Under the pieces are notes generated by a model. It was given only the letters and a program-made list of their open reading frames with translations, searched no databases and was not told where the DNA came from. This document shows positions 11,078 through 22,575 of a stretch of DNA of 64,000 bases, in pieces (position 1 is the stretch's first letter; every line of letters starts with the position of its first letter). Position numbers and translations under genes: made by a program. The DNA lies in contig OU744730.1 in the NCBI GenBank assembly GCA_916613615.1, positions 36,627,315 through 36,691,314 on the forward strand, read 5' to 3'. The DNA comes from Steromphala cineraria. Lineage: Eukaryota; Mollusca; Gastropoda; Trochida; Trochidae.

Positions 11078-12836
11078 TAGCTCATCAGGTCTGAAAGACC
11101 CTATGGGCTTCTGGCATGGCATGGCGTCCGGCGTCCGGCCGTCCGTCCGTCCGTCCGTCCATCCGTCAATCCGTAAACTTTTCCCATTTTCGACTTCTTA
11201 TCCAGAACCAATGACTCTAGATATCTGAAATTAGATATGCAGACTCCTTGGCCAATGGGGATTCTAAAGTGTAAATTTCGTGACCCCATGACCCCAAATG
11301 GGGTCACAGGGGTCAAAACCTTAGAAACCTATTTTCATCTTCTCCTCCAGTTCTAAAAGTTCTAGTGAGCTGAAAAGTTGTGTGTAGACTCCTTGGCCGA
11401 TGGGGATTCTAAATTGTAGATTTTGTGACCCCATGACCCCTTTGAAACCTATTTCCATCAAAAGTGTGATTAACTACAGAGCCCATGGCTCTAATTTTCA
11501 GTTTGAAAATGACTTTTGCCAGGTGAAAGATATTACCTTTACTACGCATGCCCAAAGTGTTTTGGGACATCATAAACAGAACGGAAGTGGACCTATAACC
11601 TATTTTCATCTTCTTCTCAAGTTCCAAAAGGTCTAGAGAGCTGAAAAATTTTGAGTAGACTCCTTGGCCAATGGGGATTCTAAACTGTAGATTTTGTGAC
11701 TCCATGACCCCAAATGGGGTCACAGGGGTCAAAACCTCAAAAACCTATTTTCATCTTCTTCTCCAGTTCCAAAAGGTCTAGAGAGCTGAAAAGTTGTGTG
11801 TAGACTCCTTGGCCAATGGGTATTCTAAATTGTAAATATCGTGACCCCATGACCCATAATGGGGTCACAGGGGTCAAAACTTTAAAAACCTATTTTCATC
11901 TTCTCAAGTTCCAAAAGGTCTAGAGAGCTGAAAAGTTGTGAGTAGACTCCTTGGCCAATGGGGATTCTAAATTGTAGATTTTTGTGACTCCATAACCCCA
12001 AATGGGGTCACAGGGGTCAACACCTCAAAAACCTATTTTCATCTTCTTCTCCAGTTCCAAAAGGTCTAGAGAGCTGAAAAGTTGTGTGTAGACTCCTTGG
12101 CCAATGGGGATTCTAAATTGTAAATTTCGTGACCCCATGGCCCAAATGGGGTCACAGGGGTCAAAACTTTAAAAACCTATTTTCATCTTCTTCTCAAGTT
12201 CCAAAAGGTCTAGAGAGCTGAAAAGTTGTGAGTAGACTCCTTGGCCAATTGGGATTCTAAATTGTAGATTTTGTGACCCCATGACCCATAATGGGGTCAC
12301 AGGGGTCAAAACTTTAAAAACCTATTTTCATCTTCTCAAGTTCCAAAAGGTCTAGAGAGCTGAAAAGTTGTGAGTAGACTCCTTGGCCAATGGGGATTCT
12401 AAATTGTAGATTTTTGTGACTCCATAACCCCAAATGGGGTCACAGGGGTCAACACCTCAAAAACCTATTTTCATCTTCTTCTCCAGTTCCAAAAGGTCTA
12501 GAGAGCTGAAAAGTTGTGTGTAGACTCCTTGGCCAATGGGGATTCTAAATTGTAAATTTCGTGACCCCATGGCCCAAATGGGGTCACAGGGGTCAAAACT
12601 TTAAAAACCTATTTTCATCTTCTTCTCAAGTTCCAAAAGGTCTAGAGAGCTGAAAAGTTGTGAGTAGACTCCTTGGCCAATTGGGATTCTAAATTGTAGA
12701 TTTTGTGACTCCATGACCCCAAATGGGGTCACGGGTCAAAACCTCAAAAACCTATTTTCATCTTCTTCTCCAGTTCCAAAAGGTCTAGAGAGCTGAAAAG
12801 TTGTGTGTAGACTCCTTGGCCAATGAGGATTCTAAA
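11078..12836 (+). mobile_element. Satellite-cored element, family A copy 1 (Helentron-like)
   Basis: The 5' end is TAGCTCATCAGG followed by a GGTCT-GAA-AGACC hairpin (11088-11100) and a (GTCC)n tract at about 11140-11163. The core is an array of 139-147-bp monomers: CCAAAAGGTCTAGAGAGCTG recurs at about 11625, 11770, 11913, 12058, 12205, 12348, 12493, 12637 and 12776. A three-monomer block of 435 bp is duplicated (11913-12347 and 12348-12782). Each monomer has an internal palindrome of the type TGACCCC...GGGGTCA. The usual 3' hairpin is missing, because the 34-bp satellite begins where it should be. The Helentron link is inferred from known bivalve elements. Confidence 0.7.
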
Positions 12837-12837
12837 T

Positions 12838-13354
12838 TTTTGTAAAGTCAGGAAATTACTAGCTTGAAGGGTTTTGTAAAGTCAGGAAATTACTAGCTTG
12901 AAGGGTTTTGTACAGTCAGGAAATTACTAGCTTGAAGTGCTTTGTAAAGTCAGTAAATTACTGGCTCGAAGGGCTTTGTAAAGTCAGGAAATTACTAGCT
13001 TGAAGGGTTTTGTAAGTCAGGAAATTACTAGCTTGAAGGGTTTTGTAAAGTCAGGAAATTTCTAGCTTGAAGGGTTTTGTAAAGTCAGGAAATTACTAGC
13101 TTGAAGGGTTTTGTAAAGTCAGGAAATTACTAGCTTGAAGGGTTTTGTACAGTCAGGAAATTACTAGCTTGAAGTGCTTTGTAAAGTCAGTAAATTACTG
13201 GCTCGAAGGGCTTTGTAAAGTCAGGAAATTACTAGCTTGAAGGGTTTTGTAAGTCAGGAAATTACTAGCTTGAAGGGTTTTGTAAAGTCAGGAAATTACT
13301 AGCTTGAAGGGTTTTGTAAAGGCAGGAAAATACTAGCTTGAAGGGCTTTGTAAA
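12838..13354 (+). repeat. 34-bp satellite array, ~15 copies
   Basis: The unit contains TGTAAAGTCAGGAAATTACT followed by AGCTTGAAGGG, period 34 bp. Variant units (TACAGTCAGG, CTGGCTCGAAG) recur together at 12911 and 13148, which reveals a higher-order repeat of about 237 bp (seven units less one base). The array ends about 150 bp before the acceptor of the first WD40 exon. Confidence 0.9.
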
Positions 13355-13504
13355 TGCACTGAGTCCCTTGTAAGGACTGATAAGGCGCTTACAGACGGGT
13401 ATGTTGTTTACAAAGCCCTATCATCGAGAGCTGAATTATTGCATGTAGATAAAGACTGACTTAAAATATTGATAATATATTTGTTTTCACTTGAATGCTT
13501 TCAG

Positions 13505-13640
13505 GCCCAGTTGGACCATGATGAAGGTGTGACTTGTGTGAGTGTTGACTGCAGCAGTCAAGTCTTGGTGAGTGGAGGCAAGGGAGGCCAACTGTGTGTC
13601 TGGGACCTTCCCTCATACAGCCTCAGGAGTCAGCTGGCAG
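13505..13640 (+). CDS. NSMAF: WD40 exon 1 (in window) of a FAN/NSMAF-like protein
   Basis: The exon is bounded by CTTTCAG| and |GTACTT. Phase is 0 at the start and 1 at the end. It encodes one WD40 blade: LDHDEG, then VLVSGGKGGQLCVWDL, with the WD dipeptide. The text matches the blade in FAN that begins LEHD and contains LVSG...WDL. FAN (factor associated with neutral sphingomyelinase activation) is a cytoplasmic BEACH-WD40 adaptor of TNF receptor signalling. Exons for the BEACH region are not in this window. Assignment rests on four consecutive exons matching in order. Another WD40 protein remains possible. Confidence 0.75.
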
Positions 13641-13786
13641 GTACTTGCATTCCTCCTCACCTCTAGCTCAAGGGCTAGAGGCAGGTTGATTTTGAAAAAA
13701 TTGTTTCTATATTTCTTAGGAAGGAAAAATGATTTGCATAATTAACTAGACCATGGTACATTATTTTTGTTACTTCATCTTTTTCA

Positions 13787-14819
13787 CCCCCGCAACAACG
13801 AAGTTGCGGCGGGTATTAAAATGGGTACCGTCCGTCCGTCCGTCCGTCTGTTACACTTTGTGTCCGGCTCATAACTTTGTAACTAATCAACCATTTCAAT
13901 TCAAATTTGTCATGGAAATGAAGAAACATGTAACAATGTGTCATGAGTAACAATTTTGAGAAAATCTACATAAAATATTAGGATTTTGGAGAAAAAGTGA
14001 GAAATTTGTAAGAAATCTTAACTCATCATCACATTTTGATCGTATTTGATATATAGATACATAATTATATGAAGGCGTGTCATAAAGAACAATTTTAAAA
14101 TATTTTTGTAAAATTTTGACTTTTTTTGCAAAGAATGAGGACTCTTGTGATAAAGCTGTTAAAGTTCTGTCCGGCTCACAACTTCTTAATTAAATACCTT
14201 TAAAAAATGTATCTCCATGTCAAATTTAATCACATTTTGATGAAATTTGACATGGAGATACATAATCATATGAATGTGTGCCATAAACAACAATGTAAAA
14301 CTTTTTTTTAAAACTCTAATTATTGGTGAAAAGTAAGGACTCTGTTAAAAAAAACCCCAAAAATTCCCGGCCCAAAGTGGTGGTCAATTTTGGATCGAAT
14401 GTGATATTGAGATACAGACTGACATGAATGTGTGTCATGATTAACAATTTTGAAATTATGTTTGTATAATTTGATGTAAAAGCTTTTGAATTTGAAAGAA
14501 TATATTAGTGAGTCAGTTTTTGGTCATATGTTCTCCTTCAGTTTTTATATATATGATCAATTGATCATGGATATCCTAAATACATAATACATAAATTTAT
14601 TTGTTTGATTTAAGTTTTGTCAGTTTACTCGAATCATGCCCAACAGTGAACATAATGTTGGTATCATGTAGTGTTTTGATAAGAACAGTTTCCTATATAT
14701 CCTGAAAAATTGTGTTATTTTGTGTGACAAGATTTTATCAGCAATATGATAAGGAAAACCTATACATATTGTGCAATTTGTGGGGGATATAGCTCGACCA
14801 TGTCAGCTGCTTGTTTGTC
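13787..14819 (+). mobile_element. Satellite-cored element, family B copy 1
   Basis: It starts with a CGCAAC/GTTGCG hairpin (13791-13808) and a (GTCC)n tract, then has degenerate ~170-bp units containing GTCCGGCTCA. It ends near GACCATGTCAGCTGCTTGT. The same element is present in inverted orientation at 57548-58826, where both ends match. The hairpin-plus-satellite architecture is Helentron-like. No transposase is encoded. Confidence 0.65.
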
Positions 14820-15355
14820 TTGAAATTGATAACATTTATTCTATTCTTACCTTTTATAATATATATCATTTATACACATTCACACATGTTGATAAACACT
14901 TGAAGATAAACTTATCACTAGAAGGTTAACACCTTTGTTTTATGTCGATAATATAAAGATAAACAAAAGTCACTTAACACCTTCTTCCTTTTGGGCTAAC
15001 TAGGGTTGAGTATTGCAGCAAACTTCATACTGCAATATGTTGCAATAAACAGCTCATATTTTACAATGGTATTTACATTATATTGCATGAACTTTACAAT
15101 TATAACAGTTTCTATCTCTTTTTGTCGTTCCTCTTTGTTATAAAAAAAAATCTGAATAAAAGGTAACTGCTCATTGGAAACTCATTGGTTGTGAATGCTT
15201 TCACTAACGGTTGTCAATTAAGTTTGACAAGGGAAGTTGTTAACCCCCTATATGAAAGCTCACTGACTGAGCAGGCCTACCATACAATTGTCAAACAAAG
15301 CTTCGAATAACTGTCCTTGGATATTGGGATTTTTTGAAAATCCTCATTTTTGGCA
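14820..15355. other. Intronic AT-rich stretch, nothing recognised
   Basis: No open frame of note, no terminal repeats. Probably intron sequence of the FAN-like gene. Confidence 0.45.
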
Positions 15356-16695
15356 ATGAGCTTATGGCATGGCATGGTGTCTGGCGTCCGCCCTTCAGTC
15401 CAACTGTCCTTATACTTTGTGCATTTTCAATTTCTTCTCCATAACCAAAAGATGTAGAAAGCTGAAATCTTTTGTACAGAGTCCTTGACTAGTGAGGATT
15501 TAAATTTATAGGTTTGGTGACCTTGGAAATACATGCAGGGGCCCCTACTCAAATCACTTTTAATTTTTCTCCACATGCACAAGGCATAGAATGATGAAAT
15601 TTTGTGTAGAGAATACTTAGGTAATTGGGATTTAAGGAAATGATACATTTGGTGGCCCTGTAGGAAAAACCGACAAAATTAGATATAAAGCCTGATGAGC
15701 TACAGACCCAATTACTCTTTTGATAATAGCTTTGGTGACCCTTTGATCCCTAATAAGTGCTAAAGGGGCAATGCCTTTAAAAGCTATTTTCAGCTTTTCC
15801 TTTTCAGCTCCATCTCCAGGAGCATTAGCATAAGCAAAAGAAAGCTGAAAGTTTTTGTACATACTCAGAGATGCCAACCCTTTTTTGACCCACGTGTAAT
15901 ATTGGTTGAAATGGAGGTCAAAAAGTGTAATTTTGACTTTAAAAAGTGTTATACTTGTCAATTGAAGAAATCTTAAAAACTATTAAGTAAAAAGATGTAA
16001 TGTCCGACATGTGCGACTTTGAAAACACAGTTAAAAATAAGAAGTTCAAAAACGTAAGTATCACCACATCTAGATTGCTTTAGGCACGGCCATTCACTAA
16101 AATAATCATTTCTGTAATGTTGTACAGCTTTGTCGCTTCCACTTTGATTGAGAAACTGTTTCTGAAGATTCTTATCAGTCTTTTTGACATCACGATTTTT
16201 TCACCAATTACCACTGTGACCCCGCTATCAAACGAACATTTCAGACGTAAATACACGTGGCCATTCATTTTGAAGCTCCTAACATCGAAATTGTTTGATC
16301 TTTTAACATAAAATGTTCTAATTCCTGACAGTTTACTTGGAATGAGAGCGATGCTACGAGTTTAGCAAATGCTACTGGTGTCATGGCATATCTGAACCTC
16401 TGTACTGGTGCCTCTCGGTACACTTCCCTGTGAAATTTCATTCACTTTAACGATTTACATTAATAAGCAAAAAAAACTAATTTTCAGATGAGTAAGTGTA
16501 ATAGCGTAAGTAAATGGTAGAAAAATCATAGCAATTACGCAAAAAGCATATGGGTTGGCATCTCTGCATACTCCTTGAGTAATGAGGATTTTCATTAATA
16601 GCCTTGACCTTTTCGCGCCTGATAAACCTATTTTTGTGTTCTCAAGAACCATAAGGCCAAGAAAGCTGAAACCTTGTGTACAGACCTCTTACCTG
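15356..16695 (+). mobile_element. Degenerate family A fragments interrupted by a TIR element
   Basis: TTATGGCATGGCATGG at about 15362 and TCTGGCGTCCG mark a family A 5' region. GCCTGATGAGCTACAGA at about 15691 marks a 3' end. More family A core (GAAAGCTGAAA, CTCCTTGAGTAATGAGGAT) continues to about 16695 around the insertion at 15866-16566. At least two overlapping fragments are present. They are more diverged than the other copies. Confidence 0.55.
15866..16566. mobile_element. 701-bp TIR element with 6-bp target duplication
   Basis: Perfect 15-bp terminal inverted repeats, CAGAGATGCCAACCC (15866-15880) and its complement (16552-16566), are flanked by direct repeats CATACT at 15860-15865 and 16567-16572. 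The insertion interrupts a family A repeat. No transposase is present. The CAGAGATGCCAAC end resembles hAT termini, but hAT usually duplicates 8 bp, so the superfamily is uncertain. Confidence 0.75.
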
Positions 16696-17490
16696 TAGTC
16701 TGGTACCATAATATCATTATCAACTGACATCTCAGATAATTCGACCATATAACTGAGTCTGAGGTTTGAAATCTTAAATCACTTCTAACATTTCAACCAT
16801 GTGCCAAATGTTAATTTTCAGGTTCCAATAATCAACCATAGTTGTTAAATTATCAGATATATATTATTATGATCATACAAGACACGTTTCACCCATTTCA
16901 GGTGGCTTCACCCGATTCCCCAAAAAGTGTGTTATCCGTTATAATAGTTAAATTGTAACAAATTTTCTAATTAATTTCATATTTTTAAAATATTTTATTA
17001 AGGTATAAACACATCTTCGTCAAAATACAATCGTGAGAGCATTTGTTTTCTTATACTGGAGTTACATAAAGAATATACATTGGATCCATAGAGTACTTGA
17101 TATCACAATTTGGCGATGATACTACCTTAAACATCAACTAACCTCAACTTTTCAACAAAAGAAAAGCTGGACTTGTTTTTTTGTTACTTTGTCCAATAAA
17201 CACCTTTAGTTAGCCTTTCAATAAGACAGCGTAATTATCGGCTTTGAAAAAACCAACGCGGGTTAAGGGCCATAAAACTTGCGAGGATGTGACATAATAA
17301 ACAGACTATACAGAGTAGCGCATCATTATTTCACACCGCCTAAATAATTGTTTAATTACCATTGATGTGGATATCTTTTACACCAAATGCTTAGTAGCTA
17401 GTGTTACATCGTCAAAAGATTTATCTAACTGAGTGGAAAACATTTTCTGAAAATCATTAATTTTTTTTTTCTGTGGTATTATTACCATTT
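16696..17490. other. Intronic stretch, nothing recognised
   Basis: AT-rich, with a T10 run near 17461. No coding or structural feature seen. Confidence 0.45.
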
Positions 17491-17491
17491 A

Positions 17492-17640
17492 CAGTAGAAC
17501 ACAGATATAACGAACTCCAAGGGACCACACAATTTAGTTCACTATATCCGGTGTTCGCTACTCACGTTTTGCCGCCATGCATAAGGCTTTCGACAGGACT
17601 TTAAAATCTTTTCACTATATCTGATGGTTCGCTGGCTGGC
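17492..17640. mobile_element. Possible pogo/Tigger-like TIR remnant
   Basis: CAGTAGAACACAGATATAAC at 17492, followed by GAACTCCAAGGGACC and TTCACTATATC, matches the general pattern of pogo-type ends, which start CAGTAGAAC and contain ATATAACGAA. Only one end was found, so this is a truncated or solo terminus. Confidence 0.4.
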
Positions 17641-17834
17641 TTTTTGATTCAGGGTACACTAAGAACACTATAATACCAACTCTAACCAACCCTTTTGGGA
17701 AGGATGTACTTAGTCGAAGCACTTTTAAAAAAGCAAAAGCATTAATTAAAACAGAAGATGACTTCAAAGTGCAGGCAGTATATGGAACAATGAGGACATA
17801 AAAAAAGGAAAACAAGACTGTATTTTACATCACT

Positions 17835-18062
17835 TGGTACAAACATGGCATTTGTTTTATAAATGACGTTATTGGTGAAACTGGTAATATATTCACCTTG
17901 AACGAATTTAATACCAAATATTCAATTAATGCAAATTTCATAATTTACGAAGGTATAAAGAGAACTATCATTGCTTCAACTTCACTTTATGCTAAAAAAA
18001 ACACCATTGGTGGTATAATAGTACAAAGAGAAATAATGTATCTGTACAAACAGTCAAAGTGA
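17835..18062 (+). pseudogene. LINE ORF2 fragment (+ strand)
   Basis: The frame from W at 17835 to the TGA at 18060 reads WYKHGICFINDVI, then GNIFTLNEFNTKY and further residues. This is the pattern W..GI..I.DL....G.....F...Y found after the RT domain in many invertebrate non-LTR ORF2 proteins. It has no start and no flanking RT in frame, so it is a fragment. Its neighbour at 18134-18450 is from the C-terminus of the same kind of protein but on the opposite strand. Confidence 0.6.
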
Positions 18063-18133
18063 CGGTGGTTTCAAACAAAATATATGGGATACATTCATTC
18101 TTTAAAAGAAAATTTTTACCTTAAATTGACACG

Positions 18134-18450
18134 TCAACATACACAGGTATGTTCAAGCTTTATGTACAGTGGATGATATAACATTAATAAACTTTGCCAG
18201 GTTTCTAAGAACAATAAAGTTAGAAGATGTAAATATCTGCCTATAAGATAAAATGTTTGAGAATTTGAGGAGCTTTTCAGGAATATATTTGCTTCTAGTT
18301 TCATGAAAAACTGGACAGCGAAATAAATAGTGGAATTCATCAGCAATTGACGGTGAATCACATAATGTACAAGTCCTATTTTCTTCCAACGTGCTGTCTC
18401 AACAGGAAGGTAATGGTTAGACGTTCTGAATTATAAAAAAGTATAACTTA
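18134..18450 (-). pseudogene. LINE ORF2 C-terminal fragment (- strand)
   Basis: Reading leftward from about 18450, the sequence gives FRTSNHYLPVETARW and, after a frameshift, ENRTCTLCDS, DEFHYLFRCPVF and LAKFINVI. The C..C...H....C arrangement with the preceding RTSNH.LPVE.GRW block is the conserved C-terminal end of many mollusc LINE ORF2 proteins. The frame is broken once, and the 3' UTR was not identified. Confidence 0.7.
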
Positions 18451-18772
18451 TATACTTAGGTATGGTTGAGATAATGACCTACAGCCGAGTGGGTATCAAA
18501 TATAACCTTCAAGCGACAGCGAGAAGGTTATATCCAATTGCCACGAGGATGTTCTCACATACACCACATGGCTTTACCATTTTGCATTTTAACAAAAGTA
18601 AATTATGAACCAAATATTTATTTATTTGATAGTTGTTGTTATGGGTTAAAACTTAAATACACACTCACCCTTTTAACATTTCATTTGCACAAAGAGAAAT
18701 TCACGATTAAGTTTCTACTCAGTAAAACAAGTGAACCTCAAAGGTTATGAAAAACATCCTGTATTTTCAACT

Positions 18773-18829
18773 GGCCTCCGTGATCTAATGGTAACGCACT
18801 GGAATCTGCATGTCACAGGTTTGAATACA
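18773..18829 (+). other. tRNA-like sequence (SINE head or decayed tRNA)
   Basis: GCCTCCGTGATCTAATGGTA resembles a 5' acceptor/D-arm with an A box, and AGGTTTGAATAC about 30 bp later resembles a B box with one change from GGTTCGAATCC. The 3' acceptor strand does not pair convincingly, so it is not called a functional tRNA. A tRNA-derived SINE is the likelier reading. Confidence 0.4.
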
Positions 18830-20290
18830 TATTTCGACTGTAGCATTTGTAAATTAGTTATTTTTGAAAGTTGAAATTTTAGTGAGTGTATATTTGATTT
18901 GCAAAAAGAGGTTTGAATTTAAATTAATTTCGAGAATCAAAATATCATCGCTTCACTATCAGATGATGCCTGGTGTTAATCATGATATCTTTCTACTAGA
19001 CAGGCTTGTTACAAACATGCAATAATTGACCGTATTATGCAACTCGGCATCGGTGTTTCTTTCATCGTTCACTTTGATGTGAAAAATGAACTCACTGGGC
19101 TGAAATGGGCTCACTGTGTTAACAACTTGCCAATCACAAGTCGCATGACCTTGTTTATACATGTATTACCGTTTATATGTATATTACCGCATAAGCAAAA
19201 GTTTGTGTATTTCCCGAATGTGTGTTTTACCAACACACATTCTCTTAATTATCAAAACCACTGTACGTTACACTAAATGCATGAAGGCAGCTACATATTA
19301 GAGATGAAAATCTACGTTATTGCTCGTCTTGTCACTGACCGTTTAAGATAGTATGACTTCATTAATTCCACTGCTATGTGAGAGAAAACATCATTTAATC
19401 AACACAGACTTTATGCATCGGATAAATAGATGTATCAATGCATGGTACATACATGTATGTCTGAGAGATATTATCGACATTACGGGACTGTCCTATGAAC
19501 ATTTTGAAGATGGCGACATTACAAAACAGAAACCCGCTATATTTTTTAACCAAAATATTTATAAAACTATTTTTTGATAGCATATCCGCACCGTTACATA
19601 TTAAACATGTAAAGACTATTAAAAATGCCTTATGATCGTGTAATTACTTTTAATTGAAGAAAACCGCATATTCAACATTTTCTTGAATGCCTTTATATAT
19701 CGGTAATTTTGTTAATTTGCGTATTAAAGTTATTTCATTTCTTTATTGACTTCATTGTCTTTACCATGCTGCATCTCACTGTTGATAATCAAATGACTTT
19801 GTCGAGCAGTACAAGATCATAATTTTTATTTTATAATCATAATCAAAACAACTTTGCATCTGTTTCTTCCAATTTGCCATTTAACACTCATTTAAGCTTT
19901 CCATCTATGTAATGAAATGCTTATTATTCTAAAAGGGGGCACATCACGTATTTTGAAAAAAATATAGTTTTAATTTTTCACTGACAAGTGTACGTTACAG
20001 TTAAATGTATTATATTGATAGTGTCAAAAATCCCATTATATATATTCAAATAAATACTATCACAATTCACTGTTCCCAGTATTTTGAGGATTGTACTAAA
20101 TGAATCAACGTAAGTGAGAAATAACTGGACTATGGACATTATCTGAAAATGTTTTGAAAATTTTGGGGTTGAATTTATTTATTACGGTGAGGATTCTAAA
20201 TTGTACATTTTGTAACCTTGTGGTCCCGTTTAAGCATTTGCAACACCCTAAAGCAAAATTGTTATGAAGCCTGAAAATGATTCTACGTTT
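18830..20290. other. Intronic stretch, little structure
   Basis: No gene seen. At about 20180-20260 a short family A-like phrase (GGTGAGGATTCTAAATTGTA) precedes the next complete family A element. The rest is AT-rich and unassigned. Confidence 0.45.
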
Positions 20291-22542
20291 TAGCTCATCT
20301 GGTCTGTAAGGCCAGATGGGATTATGGCATGGCATGGCATGGTGTCCAGCGTCCTTCCGTCAATCCGTCCTTAAACTTTGTGGAATTTCGACTTCTTCTC
20401 CAGAACCAAAAGGCCTAGAAAGCTGAAACTTTATGTATAGACTCCTTGGCTAGAGAGGATTATAAATTGTAGCTTTGGTGGCCCTGTGACCCCTAATAAG
20501 GGCCACAGGGGCCACACCCTAAAAACCTATTTTCATCTTCTTCTCAATAACCATAAGGCCTAGAAAGCTGAAACCCTGTGTACAGACTCCTTGGCTAGTG
20601 GGGATTATAAATTGTAGCTTTGATGGCGCTGTGACCCCTGATAAGGGCCACGGGGGCAACGCCCTTAAAACCTATTTTCATCTTCTTCCCCTAAACCATG
20701 TAGCCTAGAAAGCTGAAACTTTGTGTACAGATTCCTTGGCTAGTGAGGATTTTCAATTGTAGCTTTGGTGGCCCTGTGACCCCTAATAAGGGCCATAGGG
20801 GCCACGCCCTAAAAACCCATTTTCTACTTCTTCTCCAGAACTTTAAGGACTAGAAAGTTGAAACTTTGTGTATAGACTCCTTGACCAGTGAAGATTATAA
20901 ATTAATTGTAGCTTTGGTGGCTCTGTGGCCCCTAAACACACCTTAAAAACCTATTTTCATCTTCTTCTCCAGAAGCATAAGGCCTAGAAAGCTGAACTTC
21001 CTTGACCTGTCAGTATTTATAACTGTATATTTGGTGACCCTGTGGTCCCTTATAAGGGGGGAACCACATTGGCCACACCCTAAAACAAAATCAAATGTAA
21101 AGCCTGATGAGCTACAGAGCCAATGGCTCCAGCGTTCGAAATAGCTGCCTGCCCGCAAGCCAATTGTTGGTTGACTTACGATCGGGCAGGTAGAAAATTC
21201 CCTTAGCAAGCCTGGTTGGCTTGTTGATATTTTCTTGTACTTATAAGAAATTATATGTTGTTCTCCTTATATATCATGAATATCATGAAATGCATAATTA
21301 TAATCATAATTATTTATCATAAACTAACCAATAAAGCTTCAAAGAGTTTCAGGTATGATGACATGTGTTTATGTAGAAATTTATCAAAAGTTAGTCGTAG
21401 TCATAATTTCTGTTGTTGTGATTCAATGCTATTAATAGATTGGCCAACCAGATAAAAGCTTTATTATTTGGGATTTCCCTACTGATGTCATTTTATGATT
21501 GGCTCTCTGTTAAATGTTTGGCCAATCGGAATACAGTTTATATTAACAGGGATTCCCATGCAATTCATTGCCGATAGTTTATCAAAACAATAACCACACT
21601 TAATGAAACATTTTTAGTTCAAAGTGATTTTGTTACTATAACTGGTAAGGTTCTTTAGTAAAACAAATACACCATTGTTGCCTAATCGGCGGTAAAGTGA
21701 AACTTACTGTGCTGTCAGTTGTAACTAGCATATTATTGCGGACAACATTTCAATTCATAGTTGGAGGGTAAAAAATAATTATTATTCTACTGTCATAAAA
21801 ACATGATATCATTATAAAAAATTAACTCGGCCGACATGGGTATATATATTTTTTTACATCTGTCGTTTTGGAATTGAAAGTGACTAGAAGCACATTCACC
21901 ATGACAACAACAGGACAAAAGTTAAAATTTACCATTCGACTGGGGTATTTTTTGTGGAAACGAAATTCAGGAGGACTTTCCTGTTTACAATTATATATGA
22001 TTTTTGCATGATAATTTCACACTTACCATTTCAAATATGTTTGTGAGGTTAGCATTTCAGTCAGCAGGTCAGCATTGGTTTCTAAAACAATTGGAAGGAT
22101 GAAGGGAAGGGTTTTTGAGAACTCAATGTAGTATCATTACTTGATATGACAGTTTTTTTGTAATCGTAGCTGCCATGCCCTCTTGACCTGATTATGATTA
22201 ATTTCAGTTTATCAGAGTAATTTTTCAAAACAACTGTAATTTTAACAGAATATTATAAAAGATGATTTGACATTAACAAATAACTTTTTTATCATTATCA
22301 ATTATCAAAATCTTACATAAAAATTTACACGATTATTGTTTCATCTTCAGATGTACAGTCGATTGGAAATGGAAGATATAATTTTATATTTTATAAATAT
22401 TTATGATCTGATAATGTTCACAAGTGACAACTAATATCAGGGCTTGTTAAGTCCAATCAGGGCTTGTGAAATTTTGATACAACAAGCACGGTTGGCTTGT
22501 GCAATTTTGAAACTATTTCATACACTGAATGGCTCTATTTTA
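20291..22542 (+). mobile_element. Family A copy 3, split by a hAT-like insertion
   Basis: The 5' end is TAGCTCATCTGG with a CTGG/CCAG hairpin and GTCC-rich tract. The core has about five monomers with GAAAGCTGAAA and TGTGACCCCTAATAAGGGCC. The 3' end, CCTGATGAGCTACAGAGCCA, runs into a GAGCC-AAT-GGCTC hairpin. That hairpin is cut at 21129 and resumes at 22528, because an element sits inside it. The ends TAGCTCATC and GATGAGCTA are inverted, as expected for Helentron-type subterminal repeats. Confidence 0.75.
21130..22527. mobile_element. 1398-bp non-autonomous hAT-like element
   Basis: The ends are CAGCGTTCGAAATAG and, at the other side inverted, CAGTGTATGAAATAG (12 of 15 identical). They are flanked by perfect 8-bp direct repeats AATGGCTC at 21122-21129 and 22528-22535. 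An 8-bp duplication with CAG.G ends is the hAT signature. No transposase frame is visible, so it is non-autonomous or internally decayed. Confidence 0.85.
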
Positions 22543-22575
22543 ATTTTTTCATCTTTACTGTCATAGTGCAATTTT

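Noticed and set aside
11101..11732. Short frames on both strands over family A cores here and at 20.9-23.3 and 43.5-43.8 kb
   Set aside because: Repetitive satellite translations that follow the monomer period, with no conserved start.
17835..18450. 5' inversion of a LINE by twin priming
   Set aside because: The relative order and orientation of the two segments are the reverse of what twin priming gives.
18773..18829. Functional tRNA gene
   Set aside because: A- and B-box-like blocks are present but the acceptor stem does not close and the B box is altered.
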